64,000 nucleotides of DNA from Comamonas phosphati (lineage in GTDB: Bacteria > Pseudomonadota > Gammaproteobacteria > Burkholderiales > Burkholderiaceae_C): assembly GCF_014637085.1 (NCBI RefSeq), contig NZ_BMEU01000010.1:62001-126000 (forward strand), given 5' to 3'. Shown here in pieces: positions 1-9,146 of the stretch; within the stretch, counting starts at the first letter, position 1; the number at the start of each line of letters is the position of its first letter. The position numbers were made by a program, and so were the translations under genes. The notes beneath the pieces were generated by a model. The model had not been told where the DNA came from and searched no databases. It was given only the letters and a program-made list of their open reading frames with translations.

Positions 1-56
1 CTTGACGCGTGGCGCCAAGGCAACCTCGATGCAATAGCAGGACTTGACGCCGGGGC

Positions 57-1526
57 TCAAAGCCAGCGCCGGATCCCGTCCATCATCCGGTCGAACCGGG
101 CGCCATAGGGCGGATACAGCAGCGAAGTGGCCGACCAGCGCGACTGCACGAACACCGCCTTCTGGTGCGTGAAGCGCAGAAAGCCCTGCTCCGCGTGATA
201 GGCGCCCCAGCCGCTTTCACCCACGCCGCCGAATGGCAGATTCTCATGCGCCACATGCAGCAGCGTGTCGTTCACGCAGACACCGCCGCTGACCGTGCGC
301 GACAGCACGGCATCGCGCATGCGCTCGTCCTGGCCGAACCAGTACAGCGCCAGCGGCCTGGGGCTGGCATTGATGGCCTTGATCACATCGTCCATGCGCT
401 CATAGGAGATCACGGGCAGGATGGGGCCGAAGATTTCCTCCTGCATGAGCTGCATCTCGCCCGTGGCGCCGAACACCAGGGCCGGCGCCATCTGCCGCTC
501 CACGGCATCGCCCCAGGCCATGGCCTGAGTTTCGGCGCCGGCCTCGGGCTGCGCGGCCGCGCCCTCCTGCATCCAGTGCACCTGCGCCCCCAGCCCCTGG
601 GCCTGGCGCAGCATCTGCCTGAGCCGCGCCAGATGGCGCTTGGTGAGGATGGAGGTGTAGTCGGGGTTGCCCGAGATGCGCGGATACAGCTTGCGCACGG
701 CCTCCATGAAGGCCTCGGCAAACTCCGCCTCGCGCCCTCGCGGCAGCAGGACGAAGTCGGGGGCGATGCAGGTCTGGCCGGCATTGACCAGCTTGCCGTG
801 GGCGATCTTGAGCGCCACGTCCTGCAGATTGCAGTCGTCAGCCACGATGCAGGGGGATTTGCCCCCCAGCTCCAGCGTGGTCGGCGTCAGGTGCGCGGCC
901 GCCGCCTGCGCCACGCGCCGCCCCACGGCAGTGGAGCCCGTGAACAGCAGATGGTCGAAATGCAGGCCCGAGAACTGTGTGGCCACGCCCACATCGCCCT
1001 CGATCACGCAGAACTCCTCGGGCGCGAAGAACTGGGAGACCAGGACCGCCAGCTGCGCCGAGGTGCGGGGCGTCAGCTCGCTGGGCTTGAGCATGACGCG
1101 GTTGCCTGCCGCCAGCGCGGTGATCGCGGGCGCCAGGGCCAGCTGCACCGGGTAGTTCCAGGGCGAGATGATGCCGACCACGCCCAGCGGCTGGCGCTCG
1201 ATCCAGGCCTTGCCCGGCTGCAGCATCAGCGGCGTGCGCACGCGCTGGCGCCCGGACCAGCGCGCCAGATGGCGCAGCGCGTGCTTGAGCTGCTGGCGCA
1301 GCAGCAGCATGTCCAGCAGCTCAGTGACGCGCGCCGAGCGCATGCCGAAGTCGGCCTGCACGGCGGCGGCCAGGGCCGGGCCGTGCTCATCCAGCATTTT
1401 TTGCAATCGCAGCAGGCGCTCACGCCGCACCAGCAGAGGCACATCCACCTGCGCGCGGCTGGCCTGGTATTGAAGATCGAAGATGCGATGCAAGTCCATG
1501 TGCTCGTGCTTGTCGTTGGAACTCAT
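57..1526 (-). CDS. Coniferyl-aldehyde-dehydrogenase-like NAD(P)-dependent aldehyde dehydrogenase
   Basis: A complete 489-residue aldehyde dehydrogenase of the ALDH superfamily, oxidising an aldehyde to its acid with NAD(P)+. Visible motifs are the substrate/cofactor segment SPWNYP, the FTGS loop, the general-base glutamate in LELGGKSP (about residue 219) and the catalytic cysteine in NAGQTCIAP (about residue 253). The C-terminal end with YPPYGARFDRMM resembles coniferyl aldehyde dehydrogenases (CalB group), which are normally 470-490 residues. ATG at 1526 is preferred; an in-frame TTG lies six codons upstream and an ATG nine codons downstream, and none has a strong ribosome binding site. It stands alone, with a repeat element behind its start. 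Substrate is inference; other medium-chain or aromatic aldehydes are possible. Confidence 0.85.
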   Translation of the reverse strand: MSSNDKHEHMDLHRIFDLQYQASRAQVDVPLLVRRERLLRLQKMLDEHGPALAAAVQADFGMRSARVTELLDMLLLRQQLKHALRHLARWSGRQRVRTPLMLQPGKAWIERQPLGVVGIISPWNYPVQLALAPAITALAAGNRVMLKPSELTPRTSAQLAVLVSQFFAPEEFCVIEGDVGVATQFSGLHFDHLLFTGSTAVGRRVAQAAAAHLTPTTLELGGKSPCIVADDCNLQDVALKIAHGKLVNAGQTCIAPDFVLLPRGREAEFAEAFMEAVRKLYPRISGNPDYTSILTKRHLARLRQMLRQAQGLGAQVHWMQEGAAAQPEAGAETQAMAWGDAVERQMAPALVFGATGEMQLMQEEIFGPILPVISYERMDDVIKAINASPRPLALYWFGQDERMRDAVLSRTVSGGVCVNDTLLHVAHENLPFGGVGESGWGAYHAEQGFLRFTHQKAVFVQSRWSATSLLYPPYGARFDRMMDGIRRWL

Positions 1527-1552
1527 GCCGGCAAGCGTGCACAAGTCGTCGT

Positions 1553-1829
1553 CCTAAGAACGTGTTTACGATCTCCTCGCGCCGCGACAGCGGCTTTGCG
1601 GGATGGGATGCAAGGCGCAACACCGCAGCAATAGCCGTGCTATTGCGAGGATTTGCAACGCCGCAGACCGCCCGCAAAGCCGCTGTCCCGAAGGGTTGGA
1701 GCGCAATCGGGCGATTTCTTCGCGCTGTCTCTTGCTTGCACCCCGGTGCAAGCTGCGAGCCATCGCTTCGAACTCATCCCGATTGCGCTCCAATGCGGCT
1801 GCGTAGAGATCGTAAACACGTTCTAAGAA
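1553..1829. repeat. Nested-palindrome intergenic repeat with 19-bp terminal inverted repeats (MITE-like)
   Basis: AGAACGTGTTTACGATCTC at 1557-1575 is the exact reverse complement of 1806-1824. Inside are further exact inverted pairs: a 17-bp arm at 1586-1602 with 1671-1687, a 16-bp arm at 1696-1711 with 1778-1793, a CAATAGC/GCTATTG hairpin at 1629-1645 and a GCTTGCACC/GGTGCAAGC hairpin at 1734-1753. The whole 270 bp can therefore fold into several stems on either strand. There is no transposase inside, so it looks like a non-autonomous element or a bacterial interspersed repeat. A second copy of its right end is found at 14051-14083. What mobilises it is unknown. Confidence 0.85.
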
Positions 1830-1865
1830 CGCGTTCTAACTGAAGGGCCTACACCTTAACGCCAG

Positions 1866-1898
1866 AAAAACAGGGCCTGGCGCATATGGCCCAGGCCC
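1866..1898 (-). terminator. Intrinsic terminator downstream of the 1956-2345 membrane protein
   Basis: An 8-bp stem (GGGCCTGG at 1873-1880 with CCAGGCCC at 1891-1898) is followed on the minus strand by a run of five T residues (1866-1870). It lies 58 bp after the stop of the small membrane-protein gene. Confidence 0.75.
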
Positions 1899-1955
1899 TT
1901 GTTACGGTTTGCTTTTTACGCCCTCCATCCTATCGGACGGCAGGTGGTGCGGCCA

Positions 1956-2345
1956 TCAGGATTCGTGCACTTCGCGGGGCTGCACGTCGGTCACATCGCC
2001 GGCACCGGGCAGGATGCCGCGGCGCGTGCGCGCTTCACGCTCGGACCTGGCCGAAGCCGCGTCCGAGGCAGCGGCGCTGGACGATTGCGCCATCCACTCG
2101 GCTCCCGAGCGGTAGACCGTCTGCCATCCGGCAAACGGGCTCGTGGACCCCATGCGCATGCCCCAGGGCGAGACGGGCTGGCCCGTGAGCTTGGCCCATA
2201 GCGCCCGCACCGCCCACAGCAGCGCAAAGGCGCTGGCCACGGCCAGCAGGCAGACGAAGAACACCAGGCCCACCAGCATCAGCATGATGCGGACGGCCCA
2301 GCGGGTGGCGGTGGTGGCGAAATCGTTCAAAACAGTACCTTTCAC
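1956..2345 (-). CDS. Small membrane protein of unknown function
   Basis: A 129-residue protein that I do not recognise. Residues of about 17-47 form one long or two closely spaced hydrophobic segments rich in Leu/Val/Ala/Phe, followed by a hydrophilic tail rich in Ser, Ala, Arg and Glu. This suggests an inner-membrane-anchored protein with a cytoplasmic or periplasmic tail. The start is a GTG at 2345 without a convincing Shine-Dalgarno sequence; an internal ATG at about residue 21 would cut into the hydrophobic segment. It lies downstream of clpB in the same direction after about 100 bp and has its own intrinsic terminator. High-GC codon use agrees with a real gene. Confidence 0.6.
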   Translation of the reverse strand: MKGTVLNDFATTATRWAVRIMLMLVGLVFFVCLLAVASAFALLWAVRALWAKLTGQPVSPWGMRMGSTSPFAGWQTVYRSGAEWMAQSSSAAASDAASARSEREARTRRGILPGAGDVTDVQPREVHES

Positions 2346-2442
2346 GGCCTACGCAAACAGGTTGAGGCAGAAAGCCTGCCCTGGCCATGCGCCGCTGGCG
2401 CATTCCTGTCTGCGCAAGCCGTACTTGCTATCGTCCGAACCC

Positions 2443-5055
<2,613 letters not shown>

Positions 5056-5097
5056 GGTGTAAGGCTTTCGCTCCGTATCAGAGTCACTGGGGTGTAT

Positions 5098-5123
5098 CTG
5101 ATAGCCGAACAAGGAATTTCAAG
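5098..5123 (-). promoter_or_regulatory. Candidate sigma-32 heat-shock promoter of clpB
   Basis: On the minus strand a perfect -35 element CTTGAAA (5117-5123) is followed after 12 bp by CTATCAG (5098-5104), a partial match to the sigma-32 -10 element CCCCATNT. It lies 43-68 bp upstream of the clpB ATG. clpB is a classical sigma-32 target; the -10 match is imperfect, so the assignment is inference. Confidence 0.5.
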
Positions 5124-5395
5124 ACATAGGCGGCACAGCGCCAGCCGCGCACCTCATGAGCACCAAGCATCACGCCGGCACCGTGCCGACTGCGTAGGAG
5201 CCAAGCCCAAATGCTTGCAAAGCAGCGCGCAAGACTACAAAAAACAGAGCTATTGACACTTGTCAATATTTAATTACAGATGATTTCTCATCTGAAACTC
5301 AATGAATAAAGGCGCAAGCAGCTATCAATTTATAGAAATGCAGCTTTACTGCGCATTCCCATGGCCCATGCCACCGACCACTACCCACGTGCGGA

Positions 5396-5470
5396 CGGCC
5401 AGCAAGGGCCGCCCCGCAGCAAAGGCCGTCGTCCCCCTTCCAGGGGGAAGCCGCCCAGCGGCTCAGGGGG
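5396..5470 (-). repeat. CCCCCTGAG structured 3' repeat, copy A (after moaE)
   Basis: Read on the minus strand the repeat starts directly after the moaE TGA with CCCCCTGAGCCGC, then GCGGCTTCCCCC, GGGGGACGAC and GGGGCGGCCCTTGC. It can form GCCGC/GCGGC and CCCCC/GGGGG hairpins. It is one of seven related copies in this window, all oriented like their upstream gene. Between it and clpB (5225-5345) lies AT-rich sequence with AGCTATCA and GCGCAAGC words related to a second short repeat family. Confidence 0.8.
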
Positions 5471-5935
5471 TCATTCAATTTTCCAGCGCGCCAACGCCTG
5501 CTCGTCGCTCACGCGCGCGTCCACCCAGCGCGCGCCCTGCTCCGTCTGCTCCTTCTTCCAGAACGGCGCTTCGGACTTGAGGTAGTCCATGATGTATTCG
5601 CAGGCTTGGAAGGACTTGCCGCGGTGGGCGCTGGTCACGGCCACGAGCACGATCTGGTCCATGGGCTGGAGCAGGCCTATGCGATGGATGACGCGCGCGC
5701 CGTAGATGCCGAAGCGCTGCACGGCCTTGGCTATGATGGCCTCGATGGACTTCTCGGTCATGCCCGGATAGTGCTCCAGCTCCATGCTGGAGACTGCGTC
5801 ATCTTCATTATGATCACGTACGATGCCCACGAAACTGCAGACGGCGCCCACGCGCGCATCGCCCGCGCGCAGGGCCGCGATTTCGCTGGAAACATCAAAG
5901 TCCTGGGTTTGGATGGAAACACGCGAGGCAGTCAT
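5471..5935 (-). CDS. moaE: MoaE, large subunit of molybdopterin synthase
   Basis: A 154-residue MoaE that, in a heterotetramer with MoaD, transfers sulfur from the MoaD thiocarboxylate to cyclic pyranopterin monophosphate to form molybdopterin. The conserved block HRIGLLQPMDQIVLVAV, the HRGKSFQ loop and the lysines in YLKSEAPFWKKE (K120 and K127, equivalent to E. coli K119/K126) are present. ATG at 5935 gives the usual length (E. coli 150); longer in-frame starts would overlap the divergent gene at 5989. It is separated from moaD by about 3 kb of unrelated genes, so it must be transcribed independently of moeA-moaD. A GC-rich structured repeat follows its stop. Confidence 0.95.
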   Translation of the reverse strand: MTASRVSIQTQDFDVSSEIAALRAGDARVGAVCSFVGIVRDHNEDDAVSSMELEHYPGMTEKSIEAIIAKAVQRFGIYGARVIHRIGLLQPMDQIVLVAVTSAHRGKSFQACEYIMDYLKSEAPFWKKEQTEQGARWVDARVSDEQALARWKIE

Positions 5936-5988
5936 GCCCGCATTGTCGCAGGCCTGCACAGCTGCGTGAGTGGCATTAGCATTGCGCC

Positions 5989-6243
5989 ATGGCCACACAA
6001 ACCATCAATTTGCCGGAGTACACGCTGTACCCCTCGCCGCGCAACGAGCATCGGATGATTTTCGAGTTCCAGCTCTTTGTGCCCTACCCCTATGAACTGA
6101 TCCACCTGCCCGACTACAACTTCAAGGGCAAGGCCGCGCTGTTCGCCGCGCACCGCAAGCATGACAACAAATCGGGCCAGCTCATCACCTGCGAGCTGGC
6201 CGAGGACCTGGCCCGCTTCGAGCGCCTGTTCGAACCCGTTTGA
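5989..6243 (+). CDS. Small protein of unknown function (84 residues)
   Basis: A short soluble protein that I do not recognise. It has an aromatic- and proline-rich N-terminal half (for example PEYTLYPSPRNEH and YPYELIHLPDYNF) and no signal peptide or membrane segment. ATG at 5989 lies 53 bp from the divergently transcribed moaE start. The stop TGA at 6241-6243 is only 11 nt before the next gene and overlaps its ribosome binding site, so the two genes look translationally coupled. Composition is like the chromosome. Function unknown. Confidence 0.6.
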   Translation: MATQTINLPEYTLYPSPRNEHRMIFEFQLFVPYPYELIHLPDYNFKGKAALFAAHRKHDNKSGQLITCELAEDLARFERLFEPV

Positions 6244-6254
6244 GGAGCTGCGCG

Positions 6255-6581
6255 ATGGACGACACCAGCCAGATCCAGCCCCCGCCGAGCTTTGCCGAGC
6301 TGTTCCGCGACCGCTGCGGCCGCCTGCGCACGCCGATTGCCGAAGTCGTGGCCCGCTACGAGCTGTGCGAAGACCTGGCCTGCCATCTGGTGGAGCAGGC
6401 CCAGACGCTGTACCACTCGGGCAATTCTTCCGAGGAGCAGGTGCTGCTGGGCATGCACGCCGGCCTCGCCGCCGAAGGCTCGGTGGTCAGCCCCCCCGAG
6501 GCCGGCTGGATCGTGCAGCGCCTGGCCGAGCTGCTGGAGTGGCGTGCGCCGCAGCTGGCGCGGCAGGCGCCGCAGGAGTAA
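6255..6581 (+). CDS. Small protein of unknown function (108 residues), coupled to the previous gene
   Basis: A 108-residue soluble, probably helical protein that I do not recognise. ATG at 6255 has a good Shine-Dalgarno GAGGAG (6242-6247) that overlaps the stop codon of the upstream gene; an alternative TTG at 6240 is less likely. Sequence includes FAELFRDRCGRLRTPIAEV and an Ala/Leu/Glu-rich C-terminal half, without transmembrane segments. An intrinsic terminator follows 40 bp later, so 5989-6650 is a compact two-gene unit in the accessory segment between moaE and moaD. Confidence 0.6.
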   Translation: MDDTSQIQPPPSFAELFRDRCGRLRTPIAEVVARYELCEDLACHLVEQAQTLYHSGNSSEEQVLLGMHAGLAAEGSVVSPPEAGWIVQRLAELLEWRAPQLARQAPQE

Positions 6582-6621
6582 GAGCCAAACAGGCGTCAAA
6601 TGCCAGCAGCGATCAAAACAG

Positions 6622-6656
6622 AAGCCGTGCCACACAACTGCACGGCTTTTGCTCTT
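6622..6656 (+). terminator. Intrinsic terminator of the two-gene unit
   Basis: A 9-bp perfect stem AAGCCGTGC (6622-6630) with GCACGGCTT (6640-6648), a 9-nt loop and a following T-rich stretch (TTTTGCTCTTT). It ends the 5989-6581 transcription unit. Confidence 0.75.
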
Positions 6657-6672
6657 TGGCTTGGCAGCTGGG

Positions 6673-7017
6673 CTAGCCGTTGATGGCCTTGGCCCAGTCC
6701 GCATAGCGGTCCAGCATGCGCTGCACCTGCCCGTGCGTCCACTCGCCGCCCCGGGCCGCCGCGACGCCGCGCGCATTGAGCTCGGCCGCCATGGCGCGAT
6801 GGGTCAGGCCCCTGGCCTGCAGCTCGGCAAACAAGGCCTCATGCTGCCGGGCAAAGGCATCGGCCGCCGATTTGCGCTTTTCCACCGTGGCGCGGATATT
6901 GGCCGCACCGGCGGTGCCAAGCTTGACACCGCGCGAGCGGGCCTCGGACAGGGCCTGGCGCGTGCGCGCGCTGATGTCGGCATTCACCGCGTTGGTGGAA
7001 GATTTTTTTTCGCTCAT
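6673..7017 (-). CDS. Serine-recombinase C-terminal-like fragment lacking the catalytic domain
   Basis: A 114-residue protein from ATG 7017. From about residue 14 it reads ISARTRQALSEARSRGVKLG and later ARGLTHRAMAAELNARGV, ARGGEWTHGQVQRMLDR. This order (ARTRxAL...ARGVKLG, then a resolvase-like helix-turn-helix with LNxRGV and GGxWT) matches the end of the catalytic domain plus the DNA-binding region of serine recombinases/resolvases. The N-terminal nucleophile serine domain is absent, and upstream DNA in the same frame (to 7128) does not encode it. It is therefore probably a relic of a mobile element or a stand-alone DNA-binding protein derived from one. It lies beside the MAPEG cassette-like gene. 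Confidence 0.6.
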   Translation of the reverse strand: MSEKKSSTNAVNADISARTRQALSEARSRGVKLGTAGAANIRATVEKRKSAADAFARQHEALFAELQARGLTHRAMAAELNARGVAAARGGEWTHGQVQRMLDRYADWAKAING

Positions 7018-7122
7018 GGCATGACGGGCGGGATATAACTCAAGGTCTGACCCGGGAACCATAGCAGGAACCATGGCAGGAGCAGCACCAGCGGGGTATG
7101 CCCACTTGCATCTGCCGCTCGT

Positions 7123-7136
7123 GCCCAACGTTAGGC
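7123..7136 (+). other. Integron-type core site (RYYYAAC-GTTRRRY) before the MAPEG gene
   Basis: GCCCAAC (7123-7129) immediately followed by GTTAGGC (7130-7136) fits the attC/attI consensus RYYYAAC and GTTRRRY, including the frequent GTTAGGC form. The next gene starts 20 bp later with its own Shine-Dalgarno, as in integron gene cassettes. No integrase gene is in the window, so this is inference from short motifs. Confidence 0.45.
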
Positions 7137-7155
7137 TTCACAAAAGGAGTTCACG

Positions 7156-7569
7156 ATGATCAGCCAAAGCTCCATAGCACTTGCTGGATTCATGACTTGG
7201 GCACTTTTACTGCTCGTCCTGATGGAAGCGATACGTTCGTGGCTTGTTTTTAGCAGGCAAGTTCCGGCCAACGGCTTTTCCCCAGACAACGCAGGCCTCT
7301 CCCCTTTCATGCAGCGGCTTGCCAGGGCTCACGCCAACTGTATTGAAGGCCTTCCCATCTTTGGTGGGCTTCTCATCCTGGCTATCGCGACCCATCGTGC
7401 TGAGATCACGGATTCACTGGCTTATTGGCTGCTTGCTGCCCGTATTCTTCAATCACTCATCCATCTTGCTTCTACATCAGTGTTTGCGGTAACGGCTCGA
7501 TTCGGCGCATTCACCGTTCAGCTGGCCATTGGCCTTTACTGGGCCGCAAAATTAGTCCTCAACTCGTGA
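7156..7569 (+). CDS. MAPEG-family integral membrane protein
   Basis: A 137-residue protein with about four hydrophobic segments and the family-type motif RAHANCIEGLPIFGGLL near residues 56-72. MAPEG proteins include glutathione transferase/peroxidase-like membrane enzymes, and bacterial members of this size are mostly uncharacterised. ATG at 7156 has an AAAGGAG ribosome binding site (7143-7149). G+C is visibly lower than neighbours (29 of 60 in 7201-7260), indicating horizontal origin. It is bracketed by a GTTAGGC core site upstream and an attC-like half-site at its stop, so it looks like a captured integron cassette. Its substrate cannot be inferred. Confidence 0.85.
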   Translation: MISQSSIALAGFMTWALLLLVLMEAIRSWLVFSRQVPANGFSPDNAGLSPFMQRLARAHANCIEGLPIFGGLLILAIATHRAEITDSLAYWLLAARILQSLIHLASTSVFAVTARFGAFTVQLAIGLYWAAKLVLNS

Positions 7570-7595
7570 AGTCATTCAGGCCGACGCCGCTTCGC
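7558..7595 (+). other. attC-like left half overlapping the end of the MAPEG gene
   Basis: CTCAAC at 7558-7563 resembles an attC R'' box and TCAGGCCGACGCCGCTTCGC at 7576-7595 closely resembles, from memory, the L''-plus-centre part of aadA-type attC sites. The expected right half with a GTTRRRY core is not found downstream, so the site appears truncated or degenerate. Confidence 0.45.
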
Positions 7596-7668
7596 CCTAT
7601 CGCCTGCGGCCGCTCAGGGCTGTAGCTCTCCAGGAACTCGGCGCCCGAAAGCCGAGGCTCCGCGACCC

Positions 7669-8739
7669 CTACGCCTTGGTCTCCGTCCCGGCCTGCGGCC
7701 GGGCGGCAAGCGGCCACAGCCCGAAGAAGTCACCGTAGAAGGCGAGAAAGGGGAAGGTCACCGCCAGGAGGGCATTGGCCAGCCAGACCTCGGCTGCGAA
7801 GTTGCCCTCCGGACCCGAAGGCAGCGGGCCGCTCAGGAGCGGCATCAGCGCCGCGCAGAAACGCGACAGTGCGGCGCCAAGCAGCGCCGCGATGACCACG
7901 CCGACCAGGCCGCGCGCCGGCTGCGGCAGCTTCGGCAACAGCGATCCGCCGAGCATGTTCAGCATGAGAATGGCCCCGAAGATGAAGGGGATCGGCACCT
8001 GCACCATGAAGCTCGGCGCGGGCAGGCCCAGGACCTGGGTGCCGAACCGGAAGATACCCCATCCGATCCCCAGGCAGCAAACCAGCCACACCAGGCCCAG
8101 GGCCGGCTGCGATCGCAGCGCCGGCACAGCGGTCAGCGGCCACAGGTCGAGGAACAGGAAGACGAACATCACGGCAAGCGACGTGACCATCAAGACGACC
8201 ACGTCCCAGGCATTGAACAGGCCTGCCGGGTCGAGCCGTGCGGAGTACCAGGGCGCGCCCGCGGCGAACCCGAAGTCGAAGAACAGGTGGAAGATCGCGG
8301 CGTTGACCAGGTAGACGGACAGCAGCAGCGCGAGGCCACCCGCCAGCCGGTTCGGAATCCGCGTGAAGGGCCAGCCGCCGAACACAATCGTGAGAAAGAA
8401 GGCCGTGACGACCGAGGTGATGATCGTCATCACCGCCATCGGCACCGGCGGATGGATGCCGCCTCCGCGCGTCTGCCAGTGCACGATCGCGACGACCGCG
8501 CCAACCAGCGCGGCAAGGACGAGATAGGCGAGGCCACGCAGCGGCTGCGGCCATCCGGCGATCGGCCGCGGCTCCTCGCCATGCCAGAAGGCACCGCAGA
8601 CGATTGCAAAGGGGATTGCGCACATGAGCGCGTAGGAGGCCCAGCCCATGAACAGCTCGAGCCCAAGGAGCCACACAACGCACAGGGACAGGACCAGGAC
8701 CAGGGCAGTGGCCACCCCACCGAGAATCGGCTGCTTCAT
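7669..8739 (-). CDS. Polytopic inner-membrane protein of unknown function with internal repeats
   Basis: A 356-residue very hydrophobic protein with roughly ten membrane segments; I do not recognise the family. Internal duplication is visible: WPQPLRGLAYLVLAALVGA (about 63-81) resembles LPQPARGLVGVVIAALLGA (about 272-290), and a pattern of aromatic residues followed by WPF/WPL and a proline recurs three times (GGWPFTRIP, DLWPLTAVP, GLWPLAARP). This suggests a transporter or membrane enzyme built from repeated units. ATG at 8739 has a GAGGGAG-like site. It lies in the segment that separates moaE from moaD, transcribed towards the MAPEG gene. Composition is GC-rich like the host. Confidence 0.75.
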   Translation of the reverse strand: MKQPILGGVATALVLVLSLCVVWLLGLELFMGWASYALMCAIPFAIVCGAFWHGEEPRPIAGWPQPLRGLAYLVLAALVGAVVAIVHWQTRGGGIHPPVPMAVMTIITSVVTAFFLTIVFGGWPFTRIPNRLAGGLALLLSVYLVNAAIFHLFFDFGFAAGAPWYSARLDPAGLFNAWDVVVLMVTSLAVMFVFLFLDLWPLTAVPALRSQPALGLVWLVCCLGIGWGIFRFGTQVLGLPAPSFMVQVPIPFIFGAILMLNMLGGSLLPKLPQPARGLVGVVIAALLGAALSRFCAALMPLLSGPLPSGPEGNFAAEVWLANALLAVTFPFLAFYGDFFGLWPLAARPQAGTETKA

Positions 8740-8867
8740 GATTTGATTGTCTCCCTCGGGATTGTTCTAATTGGCGGCTGGGTTGCATGCGCGGCTCGGA
8801 CGCTGGTCGCGCGATACACGCTCCCGCAAGGCACCGCATGGCGCCAATTTTAGTTTGACTTGCGGCT

Positions 8868-9146
8868 TCAGCCGCCCGTCACGGGCGGGAAAAAGGCCAC
8901 CTCGTCGCCGCTGCGGATTTCGGCGTCGCCTTCGCACATGGCCTGGTTCAGCGCCATGCGCACGGCCTTGCCGTGGGTGAGCGCGGCGGCGGCCGCGCAG
9001 CTCTGGGCCATCAGTTCCTCGCGCAGCGCGCCCACGGTGGCGGCCGCGGTCTGCAGCGTGGCGCTGCCCGTGCCCAAGGCCTCGCGGATGGAGGCGAAAT
9101 AGCGCACGGTGACCGTCTTCAATGGTGTCTTCAAGCTCGTCGTCAT
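8868..9146 (-). CDS. moaD: MoaD, small sulfur-carrier subunit of molybdopterin synthase
   Basis: A 92-residue ubiquitin-like protein ending in the invariant Gly-Gly (FPPVTGG), which is adenylated and thiocarboxylated before donating sulfur to MPT synthase. The start MTTSLKTPLKTVTVRYFASIRE has the usual beta-grasp first strand, slightly extended relative to E. coli (81). Its ATG at 9146 overlaps the moeA stop (ATGA), indicating translational coupling in mobB-moeA-moaD. The partner moaE, usually directly downstream, is displaced by the accessory insert 5989-8739. Confidence 0.93.
   Translation of the reverse strand: MTTSLKTPLKTVTVRYFASIREALGTGSATLQTAAATVGALREELMAQSCAAAAALTHGKAVRMALNQAMCEGDAEIRSGDEVAFFPPVTGG

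Noticed and set aside
165-1634. A 489-codon plus-strand open frame opposite the aldehyde dehydrogenase
   Set aside because: His/Gly/Ala/Arg-rich shadow frame caused by high GC in the real minus-strand gene.
1566-1793. A 75-residue minus-strand open frame
   Set aside because: It lies entirely inside the nested-palindrome repeat, and its open frame follows from the repeat's structure; no ribosome binding site.
5302-5585. Short plus-strand open frames before moaE
   Set aside because: They run through the GC-rich 3' repeat and the antisense end of moaE.
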